A DNA stretch of 64,000 nt from Pseudomonas poae (GTDB lineage: Bacteria; Pseudomonadota; Gammaproteobacteria; Pseudomonadales; Pseudomonadaceae): positions 5,842,001-5,906,000 of the forward strand of contig CP034537.1 of the NCBI GenBank assembly GCA_004000515.1, given 5' to 3'. The notes beneath the pieces were generated by a model, which saw only the letters and a program-made list of their open reading frames with translations, did not search any database and had not been told where the DNA came from. Each line of letters starts with the position of its first letter. Within the stretch, counting starts at the first letter, position 1. Made by a program: the position numbers and the translations under genes. Shown here in pieces: positions 49,485 through 62,110 of the stretch.

Positions 49485-51539
49485 ATGTCTCACGCCCCTA
49501 CCCTGCAAAGTTTTATCGCCGGCTGCTGGATCGGCCAACACGGTGCCCAAGTGCTACGCAGCGCCATCGACGGCCACGAGCTGGCGCGCACCCATGAAGA
49601 ACGCCCCGACTTCGCCGAAGCCGTCGCCCACGGCCGCAGCCTGGGCGTCAGCGGCCTGATGGCACTGGACTTCCAGCAACGGGCGCAGCGCCTCAAGGCC
49701 TTGGCGCTGTACCTGAGCGAGCGCAAAGAGCAGCTCTACGCACTCTCACACCACAGCGGCGCGACCCGCGCCGACAGCTGGATCGACATCGAAGGCGGCA
49801 ACAGCACCCTGTTCACTTACGCCAGCCTGGGCTCGCGGGAGTTGCCCTCGGGCAACATCGTCCACGAAGGCCCGGCGTTGCCGCTGGGTAAGAAGGGCAC
49901 GTTTGCCGGCACGCATATCCTGGTGCCACGCGGCGGCCTGGCGGTGCACATCAACGCCTTCAACTTCCCGATCTGGGGCATGCTGGAAAAATTCGCGCCG
50001 AGCTTCCTGGCCGGCGTGCCGTGCATTGTCAAACCCGCCAGCGCCACCAGCTACCTGACCGAAGCCGTGGTGCGCCTGATGGACGAGTCCGGGATTCTGC
50101 CGGCGGGCAGCCTGCAACTGATCATCGGCAGCACCGGCGACCTGCTCGACCGCCTGCAAGGCCAGGACGTGGTGACCTTCACCGGCTCTGCCGACACCGC
50201 CGCCAAGCTGCGGGTGAACCCGAACCTGATCCGCAACTCGGTACCGTTCAACGCCGAAGCCGACTCGTTGAACTGCGCGATCCTCGCGCCAGACGTTTCG
50301 CCGGACGATGAAGAGTTCGAGCTGTTCATCAAGGAAGTCGCCCGCGAAATGACCGTCAAGGCCGGGCAAAATGCACCGCCATCCGCCGCGCCATCGTGCC
50401 GGCCAAGCATATCGATGCAGTCGCCAGCCGCCTGCGAGATCGCTTGGCCAAGGTGGTTGTCGGCGACCCATTAGTGGAAGGCGTGCGCATGGGGCCTCTG
50501 GCCTCCCACGACCAGCAGAAGGATGTGGCTGAACGCCTGGAAGCCCTGCTGCACAGCAGCGACCTGCTGTTTGGCGCCCGCGATGGTTTTGAGCCGCGCG
50601 GTGAGAACGTCAGCCAGGGCGCCTTCTTTGCCCCGACCCTGCTGCAATCGCGCGATCCACACGCCGAAGGCGGAGCGCACGATATCGAGGCATTCGGCCC
50701 GGTCAGCACACTGATGGCCTACGACGACCTGGACGAAGCCCTGGCCCTGGCCGCACGCGGCAAAGGCAGCCTGGTGGCGAGCCTGATCACCAAAGACCCG
50801 CAGATTGCCGCCAAAGCCATCCCGGTGGCCGCCGCCTGGCACGGCCGTTTGCTGGTACTCGACCGCGAATCCGCCGCCGAATCCACCGGCCACGGCTCGC
50901 CGCTGCCGCAACTCAAGCACGGCGGTCCAGGCCGCGCTGGCGGCGGCGAAGAACTCGGCGGCCTGCGCGCGGTAAAACACTACCTGCAACGCGCCGCGGT
51001 ACAAGGCTCGCCGAGCATGCTCGCTGCGGTCACCGGTGAATACGTACGTGGTGCCAAGGTGATCGAAACCGAAGTGCATCCGTTCCGCCGCTTCTTCCAG
51101 GACCTGCAGATCGGCGAATCCCTGCTGACCCACCGCCGCACCGTCACCGAGGCCGACCTGGTGAACTTCGGCTGCCTGTCGGGCGACCACTTCTACATGC
51201 ACTTCGACGACATCGCCGCCAAGGAATCGCAGTTCGGAAAGCGCATCGCCCACGGCTACTTCGTACTGTCCGCCGCCGCCGGCCTGTTCGTCTCCCCCAG
51301 CCCCCGGCCCGGTGCTGGCCAACTACGGCCTGGACACCCTACGCTTCATCAACCCAGTGGGCATCGGCGACACCATCCAGGCGCGCCTGACCTGCAAGCG
51401 CAAGATCGACCAGGGTAAGGCGAGCCCGCAAGGCATACCGCAAGGGGTGGTGGCTTGGGATGTGGAGGTGACTAACCAATTGGGGGAATTGGTGGCCAGT
51501 TATGACATTTTGACGTTGGTGGTGAAGCGGGAGGTGTGA
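49485..51539 (+). CDS. paaZ: Bifunctional oxepin-CoA hydrolase / 3-oxo-5,6-dehydrosuberyl-CoA semialdehyde dehydrogenase PaaZ
   Basis: About 685 residues. The N-terminal aldehyde dehydrogenase domain has [11 protein letters not shown] and the catalytic Cys in the [12 protein letters not shown] segment. The C-terminal MaoC-like (R)-hydratase domain has [14 protein letters not shown] and [10 protein letters not shown]. It opens the oxepin ring and oxidizes the aldehyde. Frameshifts lie near 50370, directly at the catalytic Cys codon region, and near 51305. Start ATG after GGAGG; a GTG lies just before it. Confidence 0.92.
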
Positions 51540-51564
51540 GGCTGCCAAACCTATCTGCAAAGTC

Positions 51565-51582
51565 CCCCCATCTAGGTGGGGG
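51565..51582. terminator. Hairpin downstream of paaZ
   Basis: CCCCCA-TCTAGG-TGGGGG, 26 bp after the paaZ stop. No T-run follows, so it may be a weak terminator or an mRNA end-protecting hairpin. The rest of 51583-51783 shows nothing clear. Confidence 0.45.
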
Positions 51583-51783
51583 ATATCTCATCTGACAACC
51601 AAAACAGAACTTCACTACGTAACGGGTCAACCATTACGCGCAGAACTAGGCTGGCAACCCCATCAAGATTGGTCCCCCTCCGATCTGATGGGAAAAGGCA
51701 CAGCCACATCAAAATCCCACCTTGCCGCCCCCCCTGACTGACGGTTCATTCAAGCGCTTTTTTATACATATAAAATATGCATA

Positions 51784-52065
51784 ATGAAAACATTCAGGAT
51801 TCAATACGACGAAGCAAAGAACATTGCCAATCAGCGCAAGCACAAAGGCGTTAGCCTGGCTGATGCAGAACCGGTGTTTTACGACGAGACAGCCCTGACA
51901 ATACAAGACCATGATCACGATGAAGAACGCTGGGTGACCATGGGAACAGACGCGAAGGGACGCATATTGATAGTGGCCTACACCTATCGAGATCCAAATT
52001 TCGTTCGCATTATCAGTGCCCGGCTTGCGTCCAAAAATGAACAGCGCCAATACCTGGAGGCTTGA
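51784..52065 (+). CDS. brnT: BrnT-family toxin
   Basis: 93 residues; ribonuclease toxin of the type II BrnT/BrnA system. Family pattern seen: IQYDEAKNIANQRKHKGVSL near the N-terminus, then ERWVTMGTDAKGRILIVAYTYRD and RIISARLASKNEQRQY. Followed 3 bp later by the antitoxin. Known BrnT blocks translation by RNA cleavage and is neutralized by BrnA. Confidence 0.9.
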   Translation: MKTFRIQYDEAKNIANQRKHKGVSLADAEPVFYDETALTIQDHDHDEERWVTMGTDAKGRILIVAYTYRDPNFVRIISARLASKNEQRQYLEA

Positions 52066-52068
52066 ACC

Positions 52069-52437
52069 ATGAAAGACGAATACGACTTCAGCAGCGGCAA
52101 GCGCGGCGCTGTCGCCAGCAACAAGGGCAAGACACGCATCACGATCATGCTGGACGATGCCGTAATCCAAGCCGCACGTGAGCGCGCGGAATACGCAGGC
52201 ACAGGCTATCAAACCGTGATCAATAACCTGCTGCGACAGGCGTTGATTTCGCAGGATGTACACAGCCTTGTGCCTACTTCAAAAAAACGGGCTAAAACCC
52301 TACAGATCATCAATAACGGAATTAGTCAGTCAGAAGTGGAAGCGCTCGAGCAGCAACTGATCGCCGTCGCAGGGGAGTTGAATCGAGTGCTGGGTGCGCC
52401 CAAGGCCAGTAAATCAAAATCCAAAGCGCCTCTCTAA
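52069..52437 (+). CDS. brnA: BrnA-family antitoxin
   Basis: 122 residues with the BrnA/CopG-like ribbon-helix-helix region TRITIMLDDAVIQAARERAE and a lysine-rich tail. It binds BrnT and represses the operon. The C-terminal 40 residues are longer than the core domain needs. Confidence 0.85.
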   Translation: MKDEYDFSSGKRGAVASNKGKTRITIMLDDAVIQAARERAEYAGTGYQTVINNLLRQALISQDVHSLVPTSKKRAKTLQIINNGISQSEVEALEQQLIAVAGELNRVLGAPKASKSKSKAPL

Positions 52438-52541
52438 ACATCATGGTCAGCCCAGGGGCTGATCTGGGGCGAGCGGCCATAGAATTACTCGCGCGCCCTC
52501 CCTATACTCCGCGACAATTCCCCCTCAGGAGCAACACCCGC

Positions 52542-52961
52542 ATGGAAGCCACCCAACCCCAACCCTGGTACAACACCCGCCCTGCCCCCGTCTTCATGAT
52601 TGCCTTCTATTGCCTGATCGTCTTGATCCAGGCAGGCCTCTGGGTGGTCGGTACAGGGTTTGATCAAGCCCGCCAGGGGGATATTTCGTTCGTGGCGTTC
52701 CTGAATATCTGTGTGGTTGCGCTGTTGATATTCGTCGGCGGAGTGATGCTGCTCACTCGGCATAAGAGCTGCTCGCTGTGCTTTGTGCTGGCCTTGGCCT
52801 GCGGCGTGACCTTCTCCCTCAGCCAGGTGGGCAGCGGCTCCATCGTGCACCTGCTGACGCTGCCGATGTTCAAGGAATATGCGCTGATCTTCGGGATTTG
52901 GGTCTACAGTCTGCAATTGCGCACAGGCAGTTATTTCGCGCGGCCTGCCATCGCCCGGTGA
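52542..52961 (+). CDS. Small membrane protein of unknown function
   Basis: 139 residues with about four hydrophobic segments (MIAFYCLIVLIQAGLWVV, FLNICVVALLIFVGGVML, CFVLALACGVTFSL, EYALIFGIWVYSL). AGGAG site 10 bp upstream. It ends 6 bp before the diguanylate cyclase, so the two are probably co-transcribed. No family recognised. Confidence 0.6.
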   Translation: MEATQPQPWYNTRPAPVFMIAFYCLIVLIQAGLWVVGTGFDQARQGDISFVAFLNICVVALLIFVGGVMLLTRHKSCSLCFVLALACGVTFSLSQVGSGSIVHLLTLPMFKEYALIFGIWVYSLQLRTGSYFARPAIAR

Positions 52962-52967
52962 GACGCC

Positions 52968-54146
<1,179 letters not shown>

Positions 54147-54206
54147 TTCGAATGACATTCCTTCAGACTTGCTGACCTGTCCGAGCGATATCGCAAGCAA
54201 AATCCA

Positions 54207-54980
54207 TCACCCTCCCGCCTGCCTGTGCCGCGCATACAGAATCCCCGCTCCCGCACCGGAAGCCGCCCGCGTCTGTAGCTCAAACGCGTGGGGATAGGCC
54301 CGGACCAGATCGCTCAACTTCTTGAAGCCATACGTACGCGGGTCAAAGCCAGGCCTCAACTTGGTGATGTTGTTACCCAGCGAGCCCAACGGCGCCCAGC
54401 CGTCTTCTTCGGCAATGTCATCCATGATTTTCGCAATGAAGTCGACGGGGGCCTTGGGGTATTTCCTGGACGCGGGGGCCGGTTCGGTTTTTTCCGAAGG
54501 GACGGTCGCCGGCGTGTTGCTGCTCACCACGATCGCGTCTTCACGCAGCAGTTCGGTATAGATGAATTTATCGCAGGCCGACACAAAGGGTTGTGGGGTT
54601 TTCTCTTCGCCGAATCCGTAGACCGTCAGCCCCTCCTCACGTAACCGCGACGCCAAACGCGTGAAATCGCTGTCGCTGGACACCAGGCAGAAACCATCAA
54701 AACGCCGGGTATAGAGCAAGTCCATGGCGTCGATGATGAGGGAGCTGTCGGTGGCATTCTTGCCCTTGGTGTAGGCAAATTGCTGGATCGGCTGAATCGA
54801 GTGATCCAGCAGTACCTTCTTCCAGCCCCCCAGTTGTGGGCCGGTCCAGTCGCCGTAGATGCGCTTGACGTTCGCAACGCCGTATTTGGCGATCTCTTCG
54901 AACAGGCCTTCGACGATAGCCGCCGGTGCGTTATCGGCGTCGATCAGTACGGCAAGGTGTTTTTGGGTGTGATTGGCCAT
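54207..54980 (-). CDS. NYN-domain (LabA/PIN-like) protein with C-terminal LOTUS domain
   Basis: Intact 257-residue protein. The NYN nuclease fold shows acidic residues in LIDADNAPAAIVEG, DSSLIIDAMDLLY and LVSSDSDFTRLASRLRE. The C-terminal WAPLGSLGNNITKLRPGFDPRTYGFKKLSDL matches the OST-HTH/LOTUS RNA-binding domain. Probably an RNA-acting enzyme; its target is unknown. Monocistronic, convergent with the diguanylate cyclase. Confidence 0.85.
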   Translation of the reverse strand: MANHTQKHLAVLIDADNAPAAIVEGLFEEIAKYGVANVKRIYGDWTGPQLGGWKKVLLDHSIQPIQQFAYTKGKNATDSSLIIDAMDLLYTRRFDGFCLVSSDSDFTRLASRLREEGLTVYGFGEEKTPQPFVSACDKFIYTELLREDAIVVSSNTPATVPSEKTEPAPASRKYPKAPVDFIAKIMDDIAEEDGWAPLGSLGNNITKLRPGFDPRTYGFKKLSDLVRAYPHAFELQTRAASGAGAGILYARHRQAGG

Positions 54981-55303
54981 GGTTCGTCCTTGAAGTGGTG
55001 CTTCAACATACCCTCAAAGCCCCGGCAGTGCATTATCGATCAGGCATGCCGCCAGCGCACCAGTACCCTTAAGCCGAAACCTTACTCCCCTACCCGTTCC
55101 TGCAGCAGCCAGGCAGCACGCGATCCGCCACTCAGGTCGCAGGGTGCAATCATCCTCGGCTAACCGATCGGTCAACTATTGCCGAACCGAAACCACCCAG
55201 TTCCTTTATGACCAAAAATACGGATTAAGGGTTGCCCTTATACTGACATCATTACGCCATCGCTATCATCCGCCGACCTACCACCCTGCAACGGAAGCTG
55301 GAG
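54981..55303. other. Gene-free region upstream of the che operon
   Basis: 323 bp between divergent genes. It should hold the promoters for the NYN gene and the che2-type operon. I see no convincing -35/-10 pair, repeat or RNA gene. Confidence 0.4.
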
Positions 55304-56393
55304 ATGCGGATTTATCTTGGGGCCTGGCTAGGCCTGGCATTGGCGGCCATCGGATTGGTTGTGCCCGATTACCTGTTAACCCCTGCGGGACTTTTTACTC
55401 AGTTGTCTCGCCCTGCTCGCCCTACGCCCATCAAAACCTGCCAAAACCTCCAGCAGTGGCGACATCCAGATAGCTATCGAAACGCCTCACGCCAACACAC
55501 GCGACTGGCAATTGATCGATGCCGTCGCCCCCAGCTGGCGTGACAGCCTGGGGCAGAGTCGCGAGTTGCTGCAAAGCAATATCGGCGAATTGTTCCAACG
55601 TTTTCACAACATCGCACAACGCCTTGAGCAGAGCCTGGCCAACTCCAACGATGTGCTCGGCAATGGCGGTGTCGGCGAAAGCCTGCGCGATGCCAACGAG
55701 CGTCTGCACGAAGTCACTGAATCCTTTCGCGCCAGCAGCCAGCGCCAGCATGAACTACTCCACACCATCAGCCACCTGGACGACTACGCCAGCCAGTTGC
55801 AGCACATGGCCAAGCGGGTTCAGGAGATTGCCAAGCAAACCAACCTGCTGGCGCTGAATGCTGCGATCGAAGCCGCGCGGGCCGGTGAATATGGACGGGG
55901 CTTTTCGGTAGTGGCCGATGAAGTGCGCAAGCTCTCCACCCTATCGGCAGAGACGGGCTTGGCCATGGACGACAAGGTCAATGAGATCACCCACGCCATC
56001 GCGTCCACCATTGCGGCAGCCGCCGAGTTGGGCACCAGTGAACAGAGCAACCTGGACTTCCTCAACCAGTCGGTGACCAATGTGATGGGCCGTCTGGGCG
56101 ACAACCTGAACCAGTTGTCCGACGCGTCCCACGCCCTGCAGCACGATGCCCGCGAAACCCAGCACGACATCCAGGCAATCATGGTCAGCCTGCAGTTCCA
56201 GGACCGCACCGACCAGATGCTCGAACACGTACAGACCGACCTGCAGAACCTGCTCGACGCCATCGTCGCAAACGACCCGAGCCTGCACGACGCCCAGGCC
56301 TGGCTGGCCCGTTTGCGTCAGCGCTTTACCACGGATGAAGAGCGCCATGGCCAGCCCAAGACCCAATCCAGCGCCGAAGTGACGTTTTTCTGA
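55304..56393 (+). CDS. Short MCP-like chemoreceptor
   Basis: About 363 residues: one N-terminal membrane helix ([19 protein letters not shown]), no evident periplasmic sensor or HAMP, then an MCP signalling domain with [22 protein letters not shown]. One frameshift near 55420 in the linker. First gene of the che operon. P. aeruginosa che2 also begins with an MCP-like gene. Confidence 0.82.
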
Positions 56394-56436
56394 GGCCGCG
56401 ACTTTCCAGGTAATTTCACTTTCGAGGGAGCCGAAC

Positions 56437-56801
56437 ATGGCCAAGACCATTCTGATCGTCGATGACTCACAGTCCATGCGCCAACTGGTAAAATGACGCT
56501 CACCGGCGCCGGTCACCAGGTGATTGAGGCCTGTGACGGGCGCGATGCCCTGACCAAGCTGACCGGGCAAAAGATTAACCTGATCATCAGTGACGTGAAC
56601 ATGCCGAACCTCGACGGCATCGGCTTGGTAAAAGCGGTCAAGGCACGTAACGAGTACCGCTTTACGCCCATCATCATGCTCACAACCGAAAGCGAGCAGT
56701 CGAAGAAAGCCGAAGGCCAAGCGGCCGGTGCCAGGGCCTGGATCGTCAAGCCGTTCCTGCCGCAGAACCTGTTGGCGGCCGTCGAAAAGTTGATGGGGTA
56801 A
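56437..56801 (+). CDS. cheY: Chemotaxis response regulator CheY
   Basis: About 121 residues, receiver domain only. Acidic pair DD at residues 9-10 in ILIVDDSQSMR, phosphorylated Asp about residue 53 in LIISDVNMP, and Lys in WIVKPF. A missing A in the run at 56490-56493 creates a stop at residue 20. Confidence 0.92.
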
Positions 56802-56805
56802 ACCT

Positions 56806-57123
56806 GTGTTCACCTTGATCCCTTCAGCCTTCGGCGGCGCGACGCGTATCCGCATCGACGGTGACCTGAGCATTTACCAGGCCAGCGAAGCACGCGATGC
56901 CTTTGCCGCACTGCTGCCGCTCAATGCCAGCGCCTGGCAGCTCGATCTTGCCAGCATCGGCGACTTCGACAGCGCCGGCCTGCAACTTTTGCTGGTGATA
57001 CAACGCACGTTGTCCCAAGGCGGCAGCCCGGTCACGGTGGTCGATGCGACGCCCGCAGTGCGCGAAACCATCGCCCTGCTGCGCCTGGAATCACTGCTGC
57101 CCAACGCACGGATCGAGGATTGA
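56806..57123 (+). CDS. STAS-domain protein in the che operon
   Basis: 105 residues, single STAS (anti-sigma-factor-antagonist-like) domain with conserved Ser in IGDFDSAGLQLLL. GTG start. Located between cheY and cheA, with 3-5 bp gaps. STAS proteins occur in some F8/che2-like and Vibrio cluster III systems; its role here is not established. Confidence 0.85.
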   Translation: MFTLIPSAFGGATRIRIDGDLSIYQASEARDAFAALLPLNASAWQLDLASIGDFDSAGLQLLLVIQRTLSQGGSPVTVVDATPAVRETIALLRLESLLPNARIED

Positions 57124-57126
57124 ACA

Positions 57127-59105
57127 ATGCTCACAGGCGAACAGTGGAACCAACTGCTCCAAGGCTTCCTGAGCGAAGGCCGCGACTTGCTCAAGGACGC
57201 CGAAGACAGCCTGTTGCAACTGGAAACCACACCCGATGACAACGAGGCCGTCAACAGCCTGTTCCGTGCGGTGCATACGCTAAAGGGCTCGGCGGGGATT
57301 TTTTCGCTGACGCCCTTGGTCAATCTCACGCACCACCTCGAAAGCCTGTTGATGCAAGTGCGCGACGGCCAACGCACGCTCAACGAAGACCTCACCTCGT
57401 TGATGCTGCGGTGCATGGACGAGCTTCGCACGATGCTCGAAGCGGTCGAGCCTGACACCGGTGAGTTGCACGTCGACCTGGCCGAACAAGCGCGACTGCT
57501 CGAAGCCCTGGCCCAGGCGCGAGGCTTGAACGAGGACACCTCCCGCGTCGAAGCCGCGCCCGCCACACCCGCCATTACAGCTGATGAGCAACTGTGGAAC
57601 CTCTCGATCGAGTTCAGCGAAGCCTTGCTGCGCAACGGATTCGACCCGACGGCGTTCCTGCGCTATCTCAGCCGCCTGGGCGAAATCGTCACCCTGCAAA
57701 CCCACACCGAGCGGTTGCCGGGGCTGGACACCTTCGACCCCGAAGCCTGTTACCTGGGTTTTACATTGACCTTGCGCAGCGCCGCGAGCCGCCAGGAGAT
57801 CGCCGACGTATTCGAGTTCATCGTCGACTTCTGCACCCTCACCCTTGAGCCCTTTGCCGAACCTGCACCCATCCTCATCGCACCAGCGGAAAAACCGCCT
57901 GTGGCCCGCGAGCGCCGCACGCAAGACACCACCATGGTCAAGGTTGCCGCACACAAGCTCGACGAATTGATCAACCTGGTTGGCGAACTGGTCATCAGCA
58001 CCGCTGGTGCGCAGATGCAGGCCAAACGCACGGGCGACAACGCCTGCATCGAAAGCGCCCTGGCGGTGCATCAGCACGTTGAGCAAATTCGCGAGAGCGC
58101 CTTGAAATTGCGCATGGTCGAGGTCGGCGAAACCTTCAACCGCTTCCACCGTGTGGTCCGCGACGTGAGCAAGCAACTGGACAAGCAGATCCTGTTGAGC
58201 ATCCACGGGGGCGACACCGAACTGGATAAATCGGTGATCGACAAGATTGCTGACCCGCTCACCCACCTGGTGCGCAACGCCATCGACCATGGCATCGAGT
58301 CGGCCGCAGAACGCCTCGCGCTCGGCAAACCGGCCGAGGGCAACCTGCAGCTTAATGCCTACCACGACTCGGGCATGATCGTGCTGGAAATCAGCGACGA
58401 CGGTCGCGGGCTCAACACCGCACGCATCCGTGAAAAGCCGTCGGCAAAGGCATGATCGAGGCCGACGCGGCGCTCAGCGACCCAGCGATTCATCTGCTGA
58501 TTTTCGAAGCCGGTTTTTCCACCGCCGAACAGGTGTCCGACCTCTCCGGGCGCGGCGTGGGCATGGACGTGGTGCGCAGTGCCATCGAGCAACTGCGCGG
58601 CACCATCGAGATCGACTCACAACAAGGTGTGGGCTGCACCTTTCGGATTCGCCTGCCGCTGACCTTGGCGATCATCGACGGTTTTCATGTGGGGGTTGGC
58701 CAGGACAGTTTTGTCATTCCGCTGGACATGGTCACCGAATGCATGGAGGCCAGCGACGCGTTGCTCAACAGCGACTATGGCTACCTCAACCTGCGCGGCA
58801 GGCCGTTGCCGTGTATCGCGCTGGACAAACACTTCGGGCTTCCCGCCAGTACCGCCCGGCGCCGCAACATCGTGGTGGTCAGCCAAGGCCGGCACCACGC
58901 CGGCTTGATCGTCGACCACCTGCTGGGCGAGCTGCAAACCGTGATCAAACCGCTCGGCCAGATGTTCCAGCACCTTCGCGGCATCAGTGGCTCGACCATC
59001 CTGGGCTCCGGGCAAGTGGCGCTGATTCTGGATGTGCCCAGCCTGTTCCGGCAGTTACAGGCCCCGGCCAACCTCGATGCAAACCTTTTAGAACCCCTTG
59101 CCTAG
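57127..59105 (+). CDS. cheA: Chemotaxis histidine kinase CheA
   Basis: About 660 residues: Hpt domain with phosphorylated His about residue 50 ([10 protein letters not shown]), an intermediate domain, a dimerization domain starting [18 protein letters not shown], a HATPase domain ([29 protein letters not shown]) and a C-terminal CheW-like domain. One missing A near 58436 splits the ATPase domain. Confidence 0.92.
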
Positions 59106-59124
59106 CCTTTTCAGGAGAAACCGC

Positions 59125-60759
59125 ATGCAATTTGTTCGCAATATGAAAATAGGCATCCGATTGACCGCAGGTTTCCTGGTGGTGGTCGCGTTGACCGCGA
59201 TCATCGGCTTTATCGGCATCCGCAACCTGGAACAGGTCAACAGCCTGTCCGACCGCATGTACGAGCTGGATGTGACCGGCTTGAGCACCATGCAGGAAGC
59301 CAATATCCAGCTGATCGTTGCCGGCCGCTCGATGCGCCAGAGCCTGCTGTCGACCAACCATGCCGCGCGCGAACAGGCGGCCACTCAAGCCAAGGCAGCG
59401 CTTGAGAAAACCCGTGCACTGATCCTCAAGGCACGCGCCAGCTTTATCACCAAGGAAGGCATGGCCCAGATCGACCAACTGGAAACGCCGCTCAAGAATT
59501 ACGAAAACCTGGTGCTGCAGGTGTTGACCCTGCATCAGCAATCCAGCCAATTGCAGGAAACCAGCGACGTCACCGAACTGCTGCCCAAGGCCGTGGTCAG
59601 CGGCGAGCAGATTGATCGCCTGATCGGTGAGGTCAGCACCAACAAACAGGAACGCGCCCGCGAGGCCAATCAGCAGATTTCCGAAATCGCTGACCGCTCA
59701 CGCCTGCAAATGATCGCATTGGTCATCGCCGCCACCCTGCTGGGCGTGGTGATTGGTGTGTTGGTGACCCGCAGCATCACCAAGCCGCTCAATGGTGCCG
59801 TAGCCGCCGCCAACCGCATGGCCGCCGGTGACCTGAGCCAGGACTTGCAGGCCAACAGCCGCGATGAAACCGGTCAGTTGCTTGCCGCCATGCAGAACAT
59901 GACCGAACGCCTGCGCAGCATCCTCGGCGACGTGCGCAGCTCGGCGAATTCGCTCTCCTCCGCTTCCGAACAAGTCAGCTCCACCTCGCAGTCGTTGAGC
60001 CAGGCGGCGAACGAACAAGCCGCCAGCGTCGAGCAAACCAGTGCCTCGGTCGAGGAAATGTCGGCGTCCATCGCCCAGAACACCGAGAGTGCAAAAATCA
60101 CCGACGGCATCGCCGGTAAAGCAGCCAACGACGCCGTACAAGGCGGCGGCGCGGTCAGCGATACGGTGCTGGCCATGAAGCAAATCGCCGACAAGATCAG
60201 CATCATCGACGACATCGCTTACCAGACCAATTTGCTCGCGCTCAACGCCGCCATCGAAGCGGCCCGTGCCGGCGAACACGGCAAAGGCTTTGCAGTGGTG
60301 GCTGCGGAAGTGCGCAAGCTCGCCGAACGCAGCCAAGTAGCGGCGCAGGAGATCGGCCAAGTCGCCTCCAGCAGCGTGCACCTGGCCGAGCAGGCCGGTC
60401 GCCTGTTGAACGAGATCGTGCCGAACATTCAGAAAACCTCGGACCTGGTGCAGGAAATCACCGCCGCCTCCCAGGAGCAAAGCGGCGCGGCCGGGCAGAT
60501 CAATATCGCCATGGGCCAGATGAACCAGATCACCCAGCAAAACGCTGCCGCATCGGAAGAACTGGCGGCCACTGCCGAAGAAATGAATGCCCAGGCCGGA
60601 CAATTGCAGGAACTGATCGGTTTCTTTCGCTTCGAGCAGGAATCTCCCTCGGCCAAACGCGGCCAGCCGCGCAGCCAGGACACTTACGCCAGCGCCTCGC
60701 ACAGCTGGAACAAGGGCAAGACGACGGTCGATGAAGGCCAGTTCGTCAGTTTCAATTGA
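59125..60759 (+). CDS. Methyl-accepting chemotaxis protein with four-helix-bundle sensor
   Basis: Intact 544-residue receptor: TM1 ([17 protein letters not shown]), a 4HB_MCP periplasmic domain of about 150 residues, TM2 ([19 protein letters not shown]), HAMP and signalling domain ([21 protein letters not shown]). Start [10 protein letters not shown] with AGGAG site. Ligand unknown. Confidence 0.9.
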   Translation: MQFVRNMKIGIRLTAGFLVVVALTAIIGFIGIRNLEQVNSLSDRMYELDVTGLSTMQEANIQLIVAGRSMRQSLLSTNHAAREQAATQAKAALEKTRALILKARASFITKEGMAQIDQLETPLKNYENLVLQVLTLHQQSSQLQETSDVTELLPKAVVSGEQIDRLIGEVSTNKQERAREANQQISEIADRSRLQMIALVIAATLLGVVIGVLVTRSITKPLNGAVAAANRMAAGDLSQDLQANSRDETGQLLAAMQNMTERLRSILGDVRSSANSLSSASEQVSSTSQSLSQAANEQAASVEQTSASVEEMSASIAQNTESAKITDGIAGKAANDAVQGGGAVSDTVLAMKQIADKISIIDDIAYQTNLLALNAAIEAARAGEHGKGFAVVAAEVRKLAERSQVAAQEIGQVASSSVHLAEQAGRLLNEIVPNIQKTSDLVQEITAASQEQSGAAGQINIAMGQMNQITQQNAAASEELAATAEEMNAQAGQLQELIGFFRFEQESPSAKRGQPRSQDTYASASHSWNKGKTTVDEGQFVSFN

Positions 60760-60770
60760 GCACTGTGCCC

Positions 60771-61298
60771 ATGACTTCTCTTGCCAATCACCGCTTTCAA
60801 ACGGCCGACGCACTGGCCGAACCGCTGAGTATCCAGCACTTGTCATTCCGCGTGCGGGACGCGGACTACGCGCTGCCGATCGAACTGGTGCGCGAGATCA
60901 TCGAGTACGCACAAGTGACCGCCGTGCCGATGATGCCGGCGTTTATCCACGGCGTTATCAACCTGCGCGGCAATGTCGTGCCGGTGCTCGATCTGGCTGC
61001 GCGCTTTGGTTTCGAGCTGACCCGTGCGGGCAACCGCACCTGCATTGTGATTATCGAGTTGGCCTTGAGCGACACCACCCAGCACATCGGCCTGGTGGTG
61101 GACGCAGTGGATGCGGTGCTCGACATCGACCCACAGCAGGTGGTCGCGCCCCCGCCTTTCGGGGCTGGGATCCGCACTGACTTCATCGCCGGCATGGCGC
61201 GCAGCGACCAGGCGTTCACGATCATTCTGGATATCGGCCAGGTGTTGTCGCTCGATGACATCGAGCAACTGAGCCTTGCCGTCACGAACGGCCTCTGA
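60771..61298 (+). CDS. cheW: Chemotaxis coupling protein CheW
   Basis: About 175 residues with VREIIEYAQVTAVPMMPAFIHG and INLRGNVVPVLDLAARFG. Couples receptors to CheA. ATG 60771 chosen; GTG and TTG codons occur just upstream in frame. Stop adjoins cheR. Confidence 0.92.
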   Translation: MTSLANHRFQTADALAEPLSIQHLSFRVRDADYALPIELVREIIEYAQVTAVPMMPAFIHGVINLRGNVVPVLDLAARFGFELTRAGNRTCIVIIELALSDTTQHIGLVVDAVDAVLDIDPQQVVAPPPFGAGIRTDFIAGMARSDQAFTIILDIGQVLSLDDIEQLSLAVTNGL

Positions 61299-62110
61299 AT
61301 GTCGACGCTTTTGAAACTGCCAAAACTCGCTGAATACGAGTTTCGCCAACTGCAAAAACTCATGGCCGAGGCGTCGGGCATCCAGTTGGCGCCGAACAAA
61401 CGCCCGCTGGTGGCCGGGCGCTTGATGAAACGCCTGCGCCACTATCGCCTGGATAGCTACGCCGAGTACCTGCAGATGCTCGACAACCCTCTGTTCATCA
61501 ACGAACGGCGGTTGGTGGTGGACTTGCTGACCACCAACGAGACGTACTTTTTCGCGAGCATCCGCACTTCGATTTCTTCGGTGAGTGGCTGGCCGGGCAG
61601 CGCGGGCCGATCAAGGTCTGGAGCGCCGCCTGTTCTTCCGGTGAAGAGCCCTACAGCCTGGCGATGGTTGCCAGCGAAAGCGCGCGCACTCAAGACTGGT
61701 CCATCGTGGCCAGCGACCTGAGCCAAAGCATGCTCGCCCGCGCCCGCGATGGCATCTATGACATGGCCCAGGCCAAGTACTTCCCCGATGGCTGGCTCAA
61801 GCGCCATTGCCTGAGCGGCGTCGGCGATATGACCGGACGCTTTCGCGTACAAGCGGCTTTGCGCGAGCGTGTCAGCCTGCGCGAGATCAACATCACCCAA
61901 CCACTGCCTGAACCACTCGGGCCCTTCAATGTGATTTTCTTGCGCAACGTACTGATTTATTTCAACAACGAAGAGAAGCAGCGGATTGTGCGCCGACTGA
62001 TTACCCAGTTGGCCGTCGGCGGCCTGCTGTTTATCGGGCATGCGGAAAGCATTCACGGTTTTGATCTGCCGATGCGCCTGGTCTGTCCTTCGGTCTACGA
62101 GCTTTTATGA
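61299..62110 (+). CDS. cheR: Chemoreceptor methyltransferase CheR
   Basis: About 270 residues: N-terminal helical domain, then the SAM-binding domain with WSAACSSGEEPYSLAM and VIFLRNVLIYF. One C missing near 61556 (TYFFREHP). Methylates receptor glutamates. Overlaps cheD (ATGA). Confidence 0.92.
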
